Position numbers and translations under genes: made by a program. The notes below the pieces were generated by a model. The model did no database searches, was not told the DNA's origin, and saw nothing but the letters and a program-made list of their open reading frames with translations. Below are positions 45,436 through 56,792 of a DNA stretch of 64,000 bases, one piece after another. Positions within the stretch are counted from its first letter, which is position 1; every line of letters begins with the position of its first letter. Source of the DNA: Brachynemurus nebulosus. Taxonomy: Eukaryota > Arthropoda > Insecta > Neuroptera > Myrmeleontidae. The DNA lies in assembly GCA_035578155.1 (NCBI GenBank), contig JAPWDM010000006.1, positions 18,430,305-18,494,304 on the forward strand. The letters run 5' to 3'.

Positions 45436-45938
45436 TAACAGCTAAACTCATTTTGATTAGGTATATTTCCGTGGTTGCTTCTGAACCGACACTATTTACA
45501 ATTCAAGGTCTTTTAGTTGGCTTTTTATTGCAGATACGATCCATTTCCATTAGATAATTAAATTTTTAATTCATAGATGAAAAGAAAAACAATTGCAAAA
45601 AACTAAATAATATAATTAATTTTAACTGAGAGAGAAAAATATATTATTTGTCTCAAATACACCGACAATTGTTTAATCTGTTTCACTTTTTCCATTTTGT
45701 TACGCTCAACTCAACTAATTGTACCATTTGTTTTAATATTTAAAATGAAAAAAGATATTCTTTTTTCTAGCTTCTAGTAGAACGTTGTATTTATTCTAAG
45801 TAAAAGGACATACATACATACATACAAAAGATAATAAATTTCTATTATAATGATAAAGGCAACTTTCTATTTGGCGAAGAAGAATAGGTACCTACACAAT
45901 GTTTACATTTTCCTAAGTTCATTGTACCGTACAGTAAG
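45436..45938. other. Anonymous AT-rich sequence
   Basis: (ATAC)n near 45810-45826. Nothing else recognised. Confidence 0.5.
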
Positions 45939-45940
45939 TA

Positions 45941-47353
45941 CAGCTGAACCTCTTCTTATGCAGTGGATCGGGACCGTATAAAAAAATCGTAATAGTTCAC
46001 TCCAAGTTGTGAGAACAATATTTTTTATGCGGTGAATCCGGACCCCATAAAAAACGCTCAAAACCACACGATTTCCTTAGAAGGTTCTTTTCTAAACCGG
46101 ATAAAGCATTAATTTACAGATGAGAACATTTTATTCTTAAATGATGTATTCTTATGCAAATAATACTGATTAAATGCTTAAGGGGAGACTAGAGTACTCA
46201 GAAACTATCAAAAAAATCAATCAATTTTTTTTTTATTGACTCAAAAAATACTAGATTAAATTCTGGACAATTTGACACCACTTTTTTCATTCCTGATGCA
46301 TAGAAGGTATAATAAAGCATTTTTGAATGTTGCGTTATACACTGTTATATCCTTACCACCCCTTAAGAAATACACTAACTTTTCTACAATTACCCAGATA
46401 ATTGTGGAGAAAAAATTATTATTAGCACTGCTGATACATAGTTTACTACCCTAGCAATACTACTTATCGATTTTTGACATGCAAGGTTGTTATAATGTGA
46501 AAAACCCGAAAGTTAACTTTTTCGGTTTTATGTCCCTCCTAAAAAGTTGTTAAATTTTTGTAAAAAAAACCTTTTTCCTGTTCTTCTTAATGTTATATGC
46601 ACAGATGAGACGGATGAAGCCTACATATAAAAAAGTGTGGTCCGAAAGTTGCAATAAATTGCATTATATATTGCTTACTGACTAGTCGTCCATCGGCTGT
46701 ACAAGAGTACACAACTATTGTTAGATGGTGATCTCTTGATTGTTAGATCGTGTTAGTAGTAGGTACATACATATAGTTGTTCGATAGTATATATCCGCTC
46801 CCACCTCGTACCTTGATCACATACATAACGAATATCACACATACTAACATCCACTATCCTACACATACAAACATAAACTCTAAATATGTATATAACCATA
46901 GAGAGTGGGGATGCTTAGGTGCCAAGTTTGATGACGTAAAATTCTGACGACAGCCGGAATGCTATCATATAGTAGTTTGGTCCCTTGGTTATAGGCTTTT
47001 AGTTTTTACTAAATGACGTAAATGAAGAGTTTTGCAAAATATGTAAATTTCAGAGGGAAAAAATTTTTTTTGGTTTACTTTTTATAAAAATTTTTTTCAG
47101 CTTTATACAAAAATTGATAAAAACTTTTCAGAAAAGCTCGTGTTAGTCATTTATTCACGAGTTAAAGGAGCTATGTTAAGGGAATGAAAGATGAGTAAAA
47201 ATCTAACTAGAAAAGAACCTCTGCTAGTCGCCCCTTCAAAACCATTAATAAGTAATCTTATCAAAGTAAATTATTATAATTAATGTTTTAGTTTCTTATC
47301 TTCTCTTGCTTTTGATTCACATTATGCACTGTATAAAAAAAAAGGTTCACCTG
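45941..47353. mobile_element. pogo/Tigger-like non-autonomous element
   Basis: Left end CAGCTGAACCTCTTCTTATG after TA (45939-45940). Right end reads in reverse CAGGTGAACCTTTTTTTT before TA (47354-47355). The CAG-TGAACCTCTTTTATGCGG style of terminus with TA target is typical of pogo/Tigger elements. The internal block 47215-47335 is shared with 34940-35020. No transposase remnant was recognised. Confidence 0.65.
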
Positions 47354-47355
47354 TA

Positions 47356-47697
47356 CGTCAAGTTGTTGGTTATTCGCGCGCGCGGTTAGTTTGCCAGTCA
47401 GTCAGCTAGGTGGGCAGCACTTGTGTGAATTGTCTGCGTCTACTGTACAATTATTATTGCTATCCGGGGGATTAAGAAGGAAGCCCCGGCCTGGCGCGGT
47501 GGTCAACCCGACCGGTTGTGCGGGGGTTGGATAGACAATAGACGTACAATGAATGTACTTATTTATATACGTGCAATGCAATGTGAAGAAGGATTAAAAA
47601 CGTTGATACATTGAATTGGTTGGTTAGTGTTGGATTTTGAAGGAAATTCCATGAATGATTATGTGTAATGTTATAAATCAAACAGAATTTATTATGT
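47356..47697. other. GC-rich island of unknown function
   Basis: 47374-47530 is the most GC-rich stretch noticed (cgcgcgcgcgg..., ccccggcctggcgcggtggtc, gaccggttgtgcggggg). It contains TCAGTC at 47398-47403, which fits the arthropod initiator consensus TCAKTY, but no downstream promoter element or ORF was found. It could be a promoter/5' UTR exon or a remnant of an unrelated element. Confidence 0.3.
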
Positions 47698-48250
47698 ACT
47701 AGCCGTACCTGCGACGTCGTTCGCGCAAAGCATTGTTATAAACTCAATGAGAAGTATGTAAGTGTAATAATTATACAGAACTTGCAAAGAATAATAATTT
47801 TTGTGTAATGCATGCACATGCTCAAAATGGTTTTTCTATTTTCCCGTGGGAATGAGGAATTTTCCCGGAGCAAAAAGTATTTTAGATGTTGACCCAAGTA
47901 ATAGGTTATCACCACACCAAATTTCATAAAAATTCGTCCAATAGTTTTTGCGTAATACGTGCACATGCACAAAGTGGTTTTTCTATTTTCCCGTGGGAAT
48001 AAGGCATTTTCCCGGAGTAAAAAGTATCTTAAATGTTACCCTAGGTAATAAGTTATCACCACACCAAATTTTATTCAAATCCGTCCAATAGTTTTTGCGT
48101 GATGCGTGAACAGACAGACAGACAGACAAAAATTCTAAGAATCGCTGTTTTGGTATCTACATCGGTAACTATTTACAGTACCAGTACAATTTTCAAAAAA
48201 TATTCCATGTACAGAAATGGTCTCGTTACAATTTTATTATATGTATAGAT
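47698..48250 (+). mobile_element. Retroelement-like repeat with 147-bp units, copy 2
   Basis: Same start (actagccgtacctgcgacg) and end (attatatgtatagat) as copy 1 but shorter: 'cccgtggg' at 47843 and 47990, a spacing of exactly 147 bp. The number of tandem units therefore varies between copies. Confidence 0.72.
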
Positions 48251-48450
48251 TTGCTTACATAAATACAGGTATAGAAGTTTATGTAGTGTGTCTAGTGTGT
48301 TATGGGATTTGAACTAATACTTTTTGTGGGTTTCCATTGAAAAAAGAAACGATGAAAAAATTTTTTGAACGGTCAAAGGGAAGGATGTAGTTGGACTTTC
48401 TTTCCTAAGATAGTCATCTGCCGTAAAAGAACGTATCCAATATAAATAGT

Positions 48451-48594
48451 CAGGGCCGGACCTAGTCTAAGTGGCGCCCGAAGCAGGGTAAAAAAAATGG
48501 CACCGTTGTAGAAAAAAAATATTTCTTTTTTCCCCCCAAGCCTGCCGTCCGGGGCAAGTGCCCCGATTGCCCTCCCCCCTGAGATCCGGCCCTG
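48451..48594. mobile_element. 144-bp hAT-like MITE (cagggccgga termini)
   Basis: Termini CAGGGCCGGACCTAG / gagatccggccctg, flanked by TAAATAGT (48443-48450) and TAAACAGT (48595-48602), a 7/8 match consistent with an aged 8-bp hAT duplication. GC-rich interior with no coding sequence. Confidence 0.8.
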
Positions 48595-48604
48595 TAAACA
48601 GTGG

Positions 48605-49290
48605 TGTACGTGCTTAGTGAATTTCATGTCCTCCGGAAAAATCACATCCCGAAAAGAAGTCAAATTTCCTGAACAAATTTGGATATTTTGACGAAAAAAT
48701 GAAAATTTCATAGTAAAATTACTCAGATTTCATCAACAGATGTAATTTATTTAATTTTTGTAGCCAGTAAGTAAAAAAGAAAAAAAATTGAATGCCGTTT
48801 TTATGTACACTAAATTTTCAAAAGTTTTAAAAGTCAAAAATATGAAATTTGACTAGTAAAAGGTTCTTTGATATTCCGTTTTCCATTTTTGACAAAATTA
48901 GAACTGGAAAGATAACAGAAAAGTAATATCCGGGAAATAAGTTACATTTCTCGTATAGAGTTGGCTGTTCTGAGAGTAAAAATGAAAATTTTACACTCAA
49001 AATATCTAAATTTCGCTGAAAGATAAAATTCATCTTTGTAGATTTTAAATAAAAAATCAAAAATTAATTTTCATCCAAATCGTACATCCAAAAACCGTAA
49101 TTTTACAGTTAGAAGTATGGAATTTGAAGCTACTTGTTAGTTTTCGATACTATGTTTTCCATTTTTGATAAAATCAAAACTGTAAAGACACCAGAAAATT
49201 CACATCCGGAAAATAATTATTTCCTAAATGAATTTACGTATTCTGACAGCAAAATTTATAAATGACAGTAAGTAAACAGCAGAATTTTTA
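48605..49290 (+). repeat. Dispersed ~280-bp repeat, tandem (about 2.3 monomers)
   Basis: The landmark 'tcacatcc(g/c)gaaaa' or its variant recurs near 48638, 48925 and 49198, spacings of about 285 and 273 bp. Intervening phrases recur in order ('gaaatttgaagctactt', 'tcgatactatg', 'ccatttttgataaaat'). Monomers are diverged from each other. Confidence 0.65.
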
Positions 49291-50689
49291 GTTGGAAACT
49301 TTTTATCCTAATGTTGATAAACACAAAAATATCTATGTTATCACCGTTCAATCACCTTTCAATCCTCAAAGATTTCTTAATTGAAAACGCAAAAAAAAAT
49401 TTAAACATTACAAACATGACGACATTCTCAAAGTTCCGATGAATTAATTACAGAATCCTAGCTTTTACTTTACTTTTGGCCATAAATTTCCTTTTCCCTA
49501 CAGCTATGTACAATCCTGAAATAGAGTTACCTGTGTTAAAGTATATTAAGGTATCATATAATTGCATAATGCAATTAATTAAAAATAGTTGGACAGGTTG
49601 TTCTGATTCTACCCTTTTCATTAAAGACAAATCGATATTTATGTATAATAAAATTTATTGTCGTAAACGGGAGTCATTGACCATCGCAGTTATGTAGTTG
49701 TCCATACTTCGAGATTAAGAAAGTTCAAGTGCATCATTACAATATCATTTTACTTAAATAAATGTTTATTTTTATTTTTAATATTAATCTATGCTTTCAA
49801 AATTTCTTTATGAATCATTTATTATTAAAAATTATTTTCGAAATATTAAAATTATTTCTCAATACATGCAATTATATGCTTATAAAATTAAATAGTTTAT
49901 AAATGACGTAATAATTGTATTCATTTGTTTCGATAATAAATGGCTGTCTAATGCATGTTATCGTACGAATTGTATAATTATGTATAATACGCTTATAGGC
50001 CACAGGGTGTCGAAAAATAGAAAGATCAATTTGTAATTTTTTTTTAAAAATCATACCTTAATCAATATATTTTTAAGAAATGATGCAAGATATGTGATGA
50101 AAATTTAACCTTATGATGTCCTTAAGTACATTTACATTATTGTTTGTAGGGCCGAGGAACAATATTTTTGTTGATGCTCAAAATTTATTAAAATCTCACC
50201 AGTAAAGCTACGAAAAATTATCTGATGTGTGTTTGTCCTGTTACAGCTCAACATATTATACATAATACTCCGAAAAAGTCATCTTCATAAATAGTGTACT
50301 TTTCCTGCAGAACCAAAGAATAACATAATTATGTCATTAAAGCATTTAAAATTGAATTTTAATGGGTACTCAAAATGGCCTGTTATCGAACATCACAGAT
50401 TAGTGAAAAAATCTACAAAAAAAAAAAAAAAAAAATGGAAAATTAAAAAAACCTAGAATTCTGAATGAATTTTCAAAAATATTTTGATTTACCATTTATC
50501 TATTGACTAACTATAAAAAAAAATGGGTTCAATTTCAAAAAAACCAAAAAAATGAAAATTTTATATACAACCCATTCATCAATACATCTCTTCAGTCTTT
50601 TTCTAAGAAATTGATACTAATCTCAAGATTTACGAATTTGTGAATTTTGGGAAAATTTTAAATTAGACGTTCTGGATTTACCTACATTA
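49291..50689. other. Anonymous AT-rich sequence
   Basis: No gene recognised. Poly-A at about 50418-50435. Confidence 0.5.
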
Positions 50690-50697
50690 GATCTCCT

Positions 50698-50944
50698 CAG
50701 GGCCGAGATCTACCTCTGTGGAGGGTCCGGGGAACTTTTAATGTGATGGCCCTTGAATACTTTGGTTGAGGCCCTCTTGGACAATTTCCGAAATTTTTCC
50801 TGAAAAATAAGATTGAAAAAAAAAACTAAAAAGCGCTTACTCTTTCTACTTAATTTTAAGGTTTTATCCAATTTTGTGAAGACCCCTATTGTGTGGGGGC
50901 CTCGGGATATGTACCCCAAGTGCCCTTAAGTCAATCCGGTTCTG
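50698..50944. mobile_element. 247-bp hAT-like MITE
   Basis: Termini CAGGGCCGAGATC / aatccggttctg (imperfect) with the exact 8-bp duplication GATCTCCT on both sides (50690-50697, 50945-50952). Related in terminus to 48451-48594. Confidence 0.85.
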
Positions 50945-50952
50945 GATCTCCT

Positions 50953-52379
50953 ATATCTTTATTGGTTGTTCTAATGCGCCGATTGCCAAACTTAAAGAAG
51001 AAAAATTACAATAAAGAATATTAATTTTGGAACACCTGTATAAATCCAATTAAATGATAAATCATTCAAATCAATTCAATTACATATTTAAAATTTCCTT
51101 TTATTCAAAATTGGGTATTTGACTGAAATGGTTTTATTTAAATCTTACGCCGTACCGCGGACCCACAAGCTGACAGACAGACAGACAGACCGACAGATAG
51201 ACAGGTGAGTGAATAAAAAGATATTGTTCTTTTAGCGAAATTACTTCATTCGAACTATACAACGAAAATCAGGCTTCAAATAAAATATATGCCACTGCGT
51301 GAATTGCGAAACATAGGTTGCCGAATGTTAATTTGATTAGACGATTTGATTGTTCGTATATCTATACATATCTCCTAGAACACTACGGCTATAATACGTG
51401 GTGGTGTATGGCGTTGAAGAAGAGGAAATGGTCCATTATATTAGACGTGGTGATTGCATTAGTCAGATCAGATATATACATACGTACGCAAGTAGTGAGT
51501 TTAAAATCCCCGATTTGTTTTTGTTAAATTGAACACACTACTGTGCGTGTCTTCTTTTACATAGCTAGGACTTAGGAGATTCAGATATGTGCGTACTCCA
51601 ATAAAATATATGGATATCAGGCGAAATTTTAGTTCAATTTGAGTTCAAGTGGAATCTGTGTTGAGGTAAGTATTCAAAAAATCCAAATTAAACGGATGAA
51701 AAAAGTTATGGGAACACAGAAAAACATAAATTGAAATTAAAGTCACAAAAAATACGAAAATTTGCGAAAAAGTCCCTACTATAGGGCTTGCATCACAAGT
51801 TTAGCCTAGGGGTTTAGCCTAGGGAATATGGACTTGGAATTATGTCAGTAGTGACAAATAAGGTTTGTTTTTTGATAGAATTGTGTAAGGATTCTACAAT
51901 GACTATAATGTCGTCATGGAGGTTCGACTTCGATGAGTGTTCCTTTAAAATCAAGAGAAACGAGGTCAGAAAAGTGAGCGAAGTCATTTCCGGATATAGG
52001 GAAAATGACCCGTATACTTCAAATTCAGTAGAAAAGAGGAAAATTAAAAAAATTTGATTAACTTAAACGAACGGCGATAATAAACAGAACCTTATCTAGG
52101 AATTTCGCACTACTTTCGCGCTTAATATAACTGCCTTTCAAATTTTTCCAACGTCTATAGTTTTCCGGAAAATCGGAGAAAATTGTTTTAGGTCAGAAAA
52201 GTGACCTAGTCATTTCCGGATTGAGATAAAATGACTTACACTATATTAACTGCCAGCAGAATTAAAAGATATTTCTCTAATCCATTCCCAGTTTCAGGAG
52301 ACAAGGTTGACAAGGAAAGCACCCCAATGCTCCCACCGGAGTACTGGATCAAACTAGGTACGTTCTGTTGAGACCCCCC
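50953..52379. other. Anonymous, with a GACA tract and a short direct repeat
   Basis: (GACA)n at 51172-51205. The phrase 'aggtcagaaaagtga' plus 'agtcatttccggat' occurs at about 51964 and 52191, some 227 bp apart, suggesting a local duplication. Confidence 0.45.
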
Positions 52380-52383
52380 AGCC

Positions 52384-52640
52384 TCCCTAGTAGTGTCGAA
52401 ATTCGCTTTCAAAAGTGACAAAATGCATACCTAATAACTGAAGCCAAAAAGTATTGCCAATAATTTTTAGCTTTTTTGGTGAACTTTTAGGCTACTGTCT
52501 TACGAGCACATCGTGCAATGGATGCAAGCACTGTACTGCTGGAAACGCTAAAAATTATTGGCAGCACTGGAAAAGCAGTAAAGTTTCAGAGACCAAGGGG
52601 TCTTGCTACGAAGCATTTTACCACTTGTGAAAACGAATTT
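52384..52640. repeat. Foldback repeat
   Basis: Outer arms (gtcgaaattcgctttcaaaa near 52393; reverse at about 52604-52640) and inner arms (gccaataatttttagc near 52457; reverse at about 52545-52562) are inverted. Arms are diverged. Confidence 0.6.
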
Positions 52641-52649
52641 CAATATTAA

Positions 52650-53576
52650 GGCAGGCCACTAGTGTGACGTTTTCAAAAAATTGGAAAATTTTTTTTGATT
52701 TTTTTTTGCTTGGAAATTGGAAAATTGTTTCGATAGTCTATACCTTTAAAAATAACATACTAAAATTTCAAGTGCATATCTCAAATAGTTTTTGAGTTAC
52801 AGCCATCCGAAGAGTGGATTCTGATTTTCATTGTTAACTTTGAGGTATTGCGAAATGTATGAAGGTTAATAGTTCGGGAGTTTCTGGATGTGGCTGCCAG
52901 TCACATGTTGTGGAGAAGCTAGACCCTGGCACATTTAAACGACTCAGCTAGTTTTACTATGACCGTTATAGTGAGCACATCGTAAAAAATTTTAGTAAAA
53001 ATTCTCAGTGATTAAAATTAAAAAGGTAAAATTACGAAAAACTACATTTTTCAAATTTGCCGCAGTTATAACTCGAAGACAAATCATTCGATCGATTTGA
53101 TTCTTATTTATATATATTCTATTTATATATATTTCTTCGTACCATGAACCTCCAGTTTTCCGATCGAATAAAAAATATAATTTTCGCAAGCCCCATCCAT
53201 CAAATTTTCGCGTAAAATTTGAAACTTTTTTTTAAAAACTCCGCCAATTTGTTAAATTTCAACTTTTTTTTTCGAATGAGGTTCACGGTACGGACCATAC
53301 CTTCTAGTTTAGTAGGTTTTTTGGTTTTTTCGATTTCAGGCAGTGTGAAGGCCGCTATCACTGCAACAGTGAGGGAACTTTTTTTTTGAAGCCTTGGGAG
53401 ATCTCGAATAACTCACTGAATTTTCAATTTTTTGGTCCAGAAATTTTATCATGAATTTATTATATATCAACGAATATATCCTGAAAATATTATGTAAAAC
53501 ATTCCATATAGTAGTTTTCTTTAAAAAAAATTCCCAAAAATCATCTTTTTTCAGGCGGTAACACTAGTGGTCCCCC
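52650..53576. mobile_element. TTAA-flanked element with ccactagtgt termini
   Basis: TTAA at 52646-52649 and 53577-53580. Termini GGCAGGCCACTAGTGT and, in reverse, GGGGGACCACTAGTGT match at 13 of 16 positions. The TTAA target suggests a piggyBac-like mobiliser, but the termini do not start with the usual CCC, so the class is uncertain. No coding sequence recognised. Confidence 0.6.
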
Positions 53577-53580
53577 TTAA

Positions 53581-54496
53581 GGGGGAAGGGTCAATAGAGC
53601 ATGCCTGGTTTGATCTCGAATTTCGCGAGTAGCGATGGGGAGCTTCCCTGTGAGTTCAGTCAAATTCAGTCCAATTTTTTCAAAAAATGTATGTATATTC
53701 TAAACATTAATATGTATACGAATAAAGACATATACTGAAATTTGAAAAAGGTCGATTTTCGTACCAGTAATCCTTTGGAAGAAGTATACCTGAAGCGTCC
53801 AATCTAATGATACGTATTTATCAATATCTCAAATCAGAAAAGAAACAAATTCGTATTCCTTTACAGGAACATTCGCTTTGGTAGTTTTTTACCTTCAAAA
53901 AACTTTTACACTTATATACTTATTGAATGCAATGGTTGTTAGATTTTAATTAAATAAGCAAAGTATCTAGTACATGTATTTATGATACCGTCTGGCTCAT
54001 CAAAACATTTCGGGTCCAAGTTCTATGTACTGAATTGAGAACTGACGAGAAAGTAGTGTCTTGACATAATATTAGGTATATATTTTGTTAGGTATATATT
54101 AGTTGTTTGTTATTATTTAACTTTAGGATAGACTATAATTTATTGTTCTCTGTGTGTTGCATCAGACTGGATCTGAAATGTTTTGTTGAGCCGCACCGTA
54201 TATGTAACAATGAGTTCAGTTGTTAAAAACAATTGTTTATAAAAATTATTATTTGATTGACTTTTATAAGGAAGATGTTTTTCATTTGATTTCATTATTA
54301 TTAAGATGAGGTGTGCGTGCGTAAGTTGAAACAATTCAAAGTATGCAACTTAAATTGAGCCAAAGAGAATATTATGCTTACAGATTATTATCTAACAAAC
54401 TGGATACTGCGGCAAATATAATAAAATTTTGTTGAGTATAAAAAATAATCTTTGGAAGACTCTATAACCCTGGGGACAGTTACTTACGAAATAAAA
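53581..54496. other. Anonymous AT-rich sequence
   Basis: Nothing recognised. Confidence 0.5.
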
Positions 54497-54526
54497 CGAA
54501 CATAAGTGAGGAAGGATGCTTTGCAT

Positions 54527-54780
54527 TTAATACAAAGTCCAGTCACCATTATTATCAAGTATGGCTTGACACCGATGAGGCATGCTTGCTACAAGATTTT
54601 CCGCATATGATTGAGGAAGTGAGCGCCATATTTTTCCAATCTGTTGAAACAGTTGCTTTAATATAAAGACACACTTTCCTGAAGCCTGTGTTTATAAACG
54701 CCCATTTTCCACCAGGTTGGCATCGGGGGATTGAGATGGCCAAGAAAAACCGATTCAAAACGAGGTACGTAAGCAGCACT
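54527..54780 (-). pseudogene. Tc1-like transposase, C-terminal remnant (minus strand)
   Basis: In one minus-strand frame: FSWPSQSPDANLVENG (the WP.QSPD.NP.EN block that carries the last part of the DDE/D catalytic site), an in-frame stop, then KQLFQQIGKIWRSLPQSYAE, NLVASMPHRCQAILDNNG and a terminal DWTLY followed by TAA (54527-54529). The SMPHRCQ...G..T.Y end is typical of Tc1 transposases. One internal stop breaks it, and everything upstream of WPSQSPD is missing. Confidence 0.88.
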
Positions 54781-54984
54781 CATTTTTAAAATCCAGTAAT
54801 TCACCCAAGAGCGTGGCGCTTGAAACTCTCGTACAGTTAAAAATAGCACGGAGTGAGGGTATTATAAGTGTAGGTGTGAGAGTGTTCTTGAATGCAATAT
54901 ACTTAGTATGTCAATATTCCGTAAGCTGTTGAATTGTGAGTTTGATTTTAAAAATGAGTGCTGCTTACGCATCTCGTTTTGAAT

Positions 54985-55207
54985 CGGTTTTTCTTGGCCA
55001 TTTCAATCTTCCGATGCAAACCTGGTGGGCGTTTATAAACACAGGCTTCAGGAAAGTGTGTCTTTACATTAAAGCAACTGTCTCAACAGATTGGAAGAAT
55101 ATGGCGCTCACTTCCTCAATCATATGCGGAAAATCTTGTAGCAAGTATGCCTCATGCCCAGGTGTCAAACCATACTTGATGATAATGGTGACTGGACTGT
55201 GTATTAA
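54985..55207 (+). pseudogene. Tc1-like transposase, C-terminal remnant (plus strand)
   Basis: Same protein segment as 54527-54780 in inverse: FSWPFQSSDANLV, a 6-bp deletion relative to the other copy, then IWRSLPQSYAENLVASMPH. A 2-base insertion near 55153 breaks the frame before the C-terminal RCQTILDDNGDWTVY-like end and TAA (55205-55207). The conserved P of SPD is changed to S. Confidence 0.82.
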
Positions 55208-55379
55208 ATATAAAGCATCCTCATATTCGTTTTATTTCACATTATTAATTTCTTTCCTCAAGTTACATTGTCTAAGATAATTTATCAAGGATTTTTTGGT
55301 GATGTATTATTAGGTACGGAATTTTTTGGAAAAAAATCACCAGTTTATTAAGGATTATTTAGTTTTTATTTTTTTTAAG

Positions 55380-55416
55380 CAACGTTTCGAGACGCAATGC
55401 TGTCTCCTCATCAGGC
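55380..55416 (-). ncRNA. Possible hammerhead-like motif of a Penelope-type element
   Basis: On the minus strand: CTGATGA, then a stem of five pairs (GAGAC/GTCTC) with loop agcattgc, then GAAAC. CUGAUGA-stem-GAAA is the hammerhead ribozyme core, and Penelope-like retroelements are known to carry degenerate hammerheads. An extra unpaired G before the stem and no clear stem I/III make activity doubtful. Confidence 0.3.
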
Positions 55417-55885
55417 CCTAAATAACATATTAGTATTATAACAAAAAAACAATTTTTTTGGAATAAAATTAATAGAACTAAAAATTACTTACAGTTTTTT
55501 TATAAAAGAACAAAAACAAAAACAAAAAACTTATTCTTCAATAAAATGTCAATAAATAAAATTAATTGAGCAACATTGATTGTCACATAAATAAAATAAT
55601 AAAAAAATTTTTTATATAAAAAGATTAACAATTAAAATTTTTTAAAAGAACAATAAAAACGGATTACGAAACGAGCACATAATATATTGTATTGAGACAT
55701 TTTTATTGACTAGTTGAGATATGTTAAGATATTTCTGCCGACTAGTGTCTAATTGTCTAAGATATTAACGCCACGCTCTTGTGGTAATTACTGTATCTAT
55801 CAATTGGGTTTCCTTCAGACTTTAATGAGTTCTTTAGACTTCGATAATCGCTGCCGTAAACTATACTTATGTGGTGAGGTGCTGG

Positions 55886-56345
55886 GAATAGTAGTATATT
55901 GTACAATAAGTGGAAAAAGAGGCATATTTCTCACTCATATGAATTGTTGCACTCGCCCTGCGGCGAGTGCAACTCATATTCGTGAGAAATAAGCTTTTCC
56001 CACGTATTTTACACTATACTTTTTCTACAAGCACTTTTTTTTCGTAAAATTTACATTAATATTTATTTAAATAAGTAGTAAAAATTTATTAAATTTATAA
56101 TGTCAATGGTAAGACGTTTAAATTTTTGCCAAAGCATACTTTGAAACTATGGGAACAATAATAAATGATCAATTTACATATGTGTATTTTTAGAATTATA
56201 TATATAGATTACATATTAAATCAACGAAACAGTCTACTTTTTTTTATATTAAGCCGAAAGATATTGTTTCGCACGCTATTCCCGCACAGTGTGGGCAATT
56301 GTTAATTTTTACATATATGTAATTAGCCGTGTGCAAATGTTACTA
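55886..56345 (+). repeat. Hairpin-bearing repeat family F, copy 2
   Basis: Starts 'tagtatattgtacaataagt' and matches copy 1 (6130-6500) from 'cttttcccacgtattttaca' onward. It retains an extra 5' foldback of about 100 bp with a GC-rich hairpin (ttgcactcgcc ... ggcgagtgcaa) near 55945-55972 that copy 1 lacks. Confidence 0.65.
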
Positions 56346-56790
56346 ATAATACATAGTACGAGAAGAAAAAAAATATATTTCTGAATTCGTACTGATATGA
56401 AATTATTTTAGGTTTCAAATTGAACCAAAAAGTCATAGTTGAAAAAAAAATTATCCTCAAAAGGTACTTAACAGATCAATAAATAATTTTATATCTGTTT
56501 ACGAATGGAACTCACGTTCAAATTACCTACCTAACTAACAGTATTTTGCAATTGCAAACGCATGTTATCGGTATAGAAAAGTATATTACGTATGGTACTT
56601 AATTATGTGCATTAATTAATAATGGTATCTAATAATGAATTTAAAACTAACAGATAAATTATGTTTGATTGTGTATTGCAGACATTTTAACATAATAATC
56701 CTTTTTACTTGTTTCACAATAAATTTTTTTATATACTCGTATAATCTAGTTTAAGACAAGTTATGTTATGTATAATTGATGGAACAATTA
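56346..56790. other. Anonymous AT-rich sequence
   Basis: Nothing recognised. Confidence 0.5.
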
Positions 56791-56792
56791 TA

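Larger units (their letters stand above)
54497..55240. repeat. Inverted duplication of a Tc1 3' end
   Basis: Left arm 54497-54800 and right arm 54935-55240 are reverse complements with substitutions and short indels. Both arms hold the last part of a Tc1 transposase gene reading outward. Confidence 0.85.
54794..55793 (+). mobile_element. Tc1-type element, 1000-bp deletion derivative
   Basis: Left terminus CAGTAATTCACCCAAGAGCG (54794) and right terminus, in reverse, CAGTAATTACCACAAGAGCG (55793), followed by TA on the right. The left flank TC instead of TA is probably mutated or rearranged by the inverted duplication. It contains a transposase 3' fragment (54985-55207). Confidence 0.7.
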
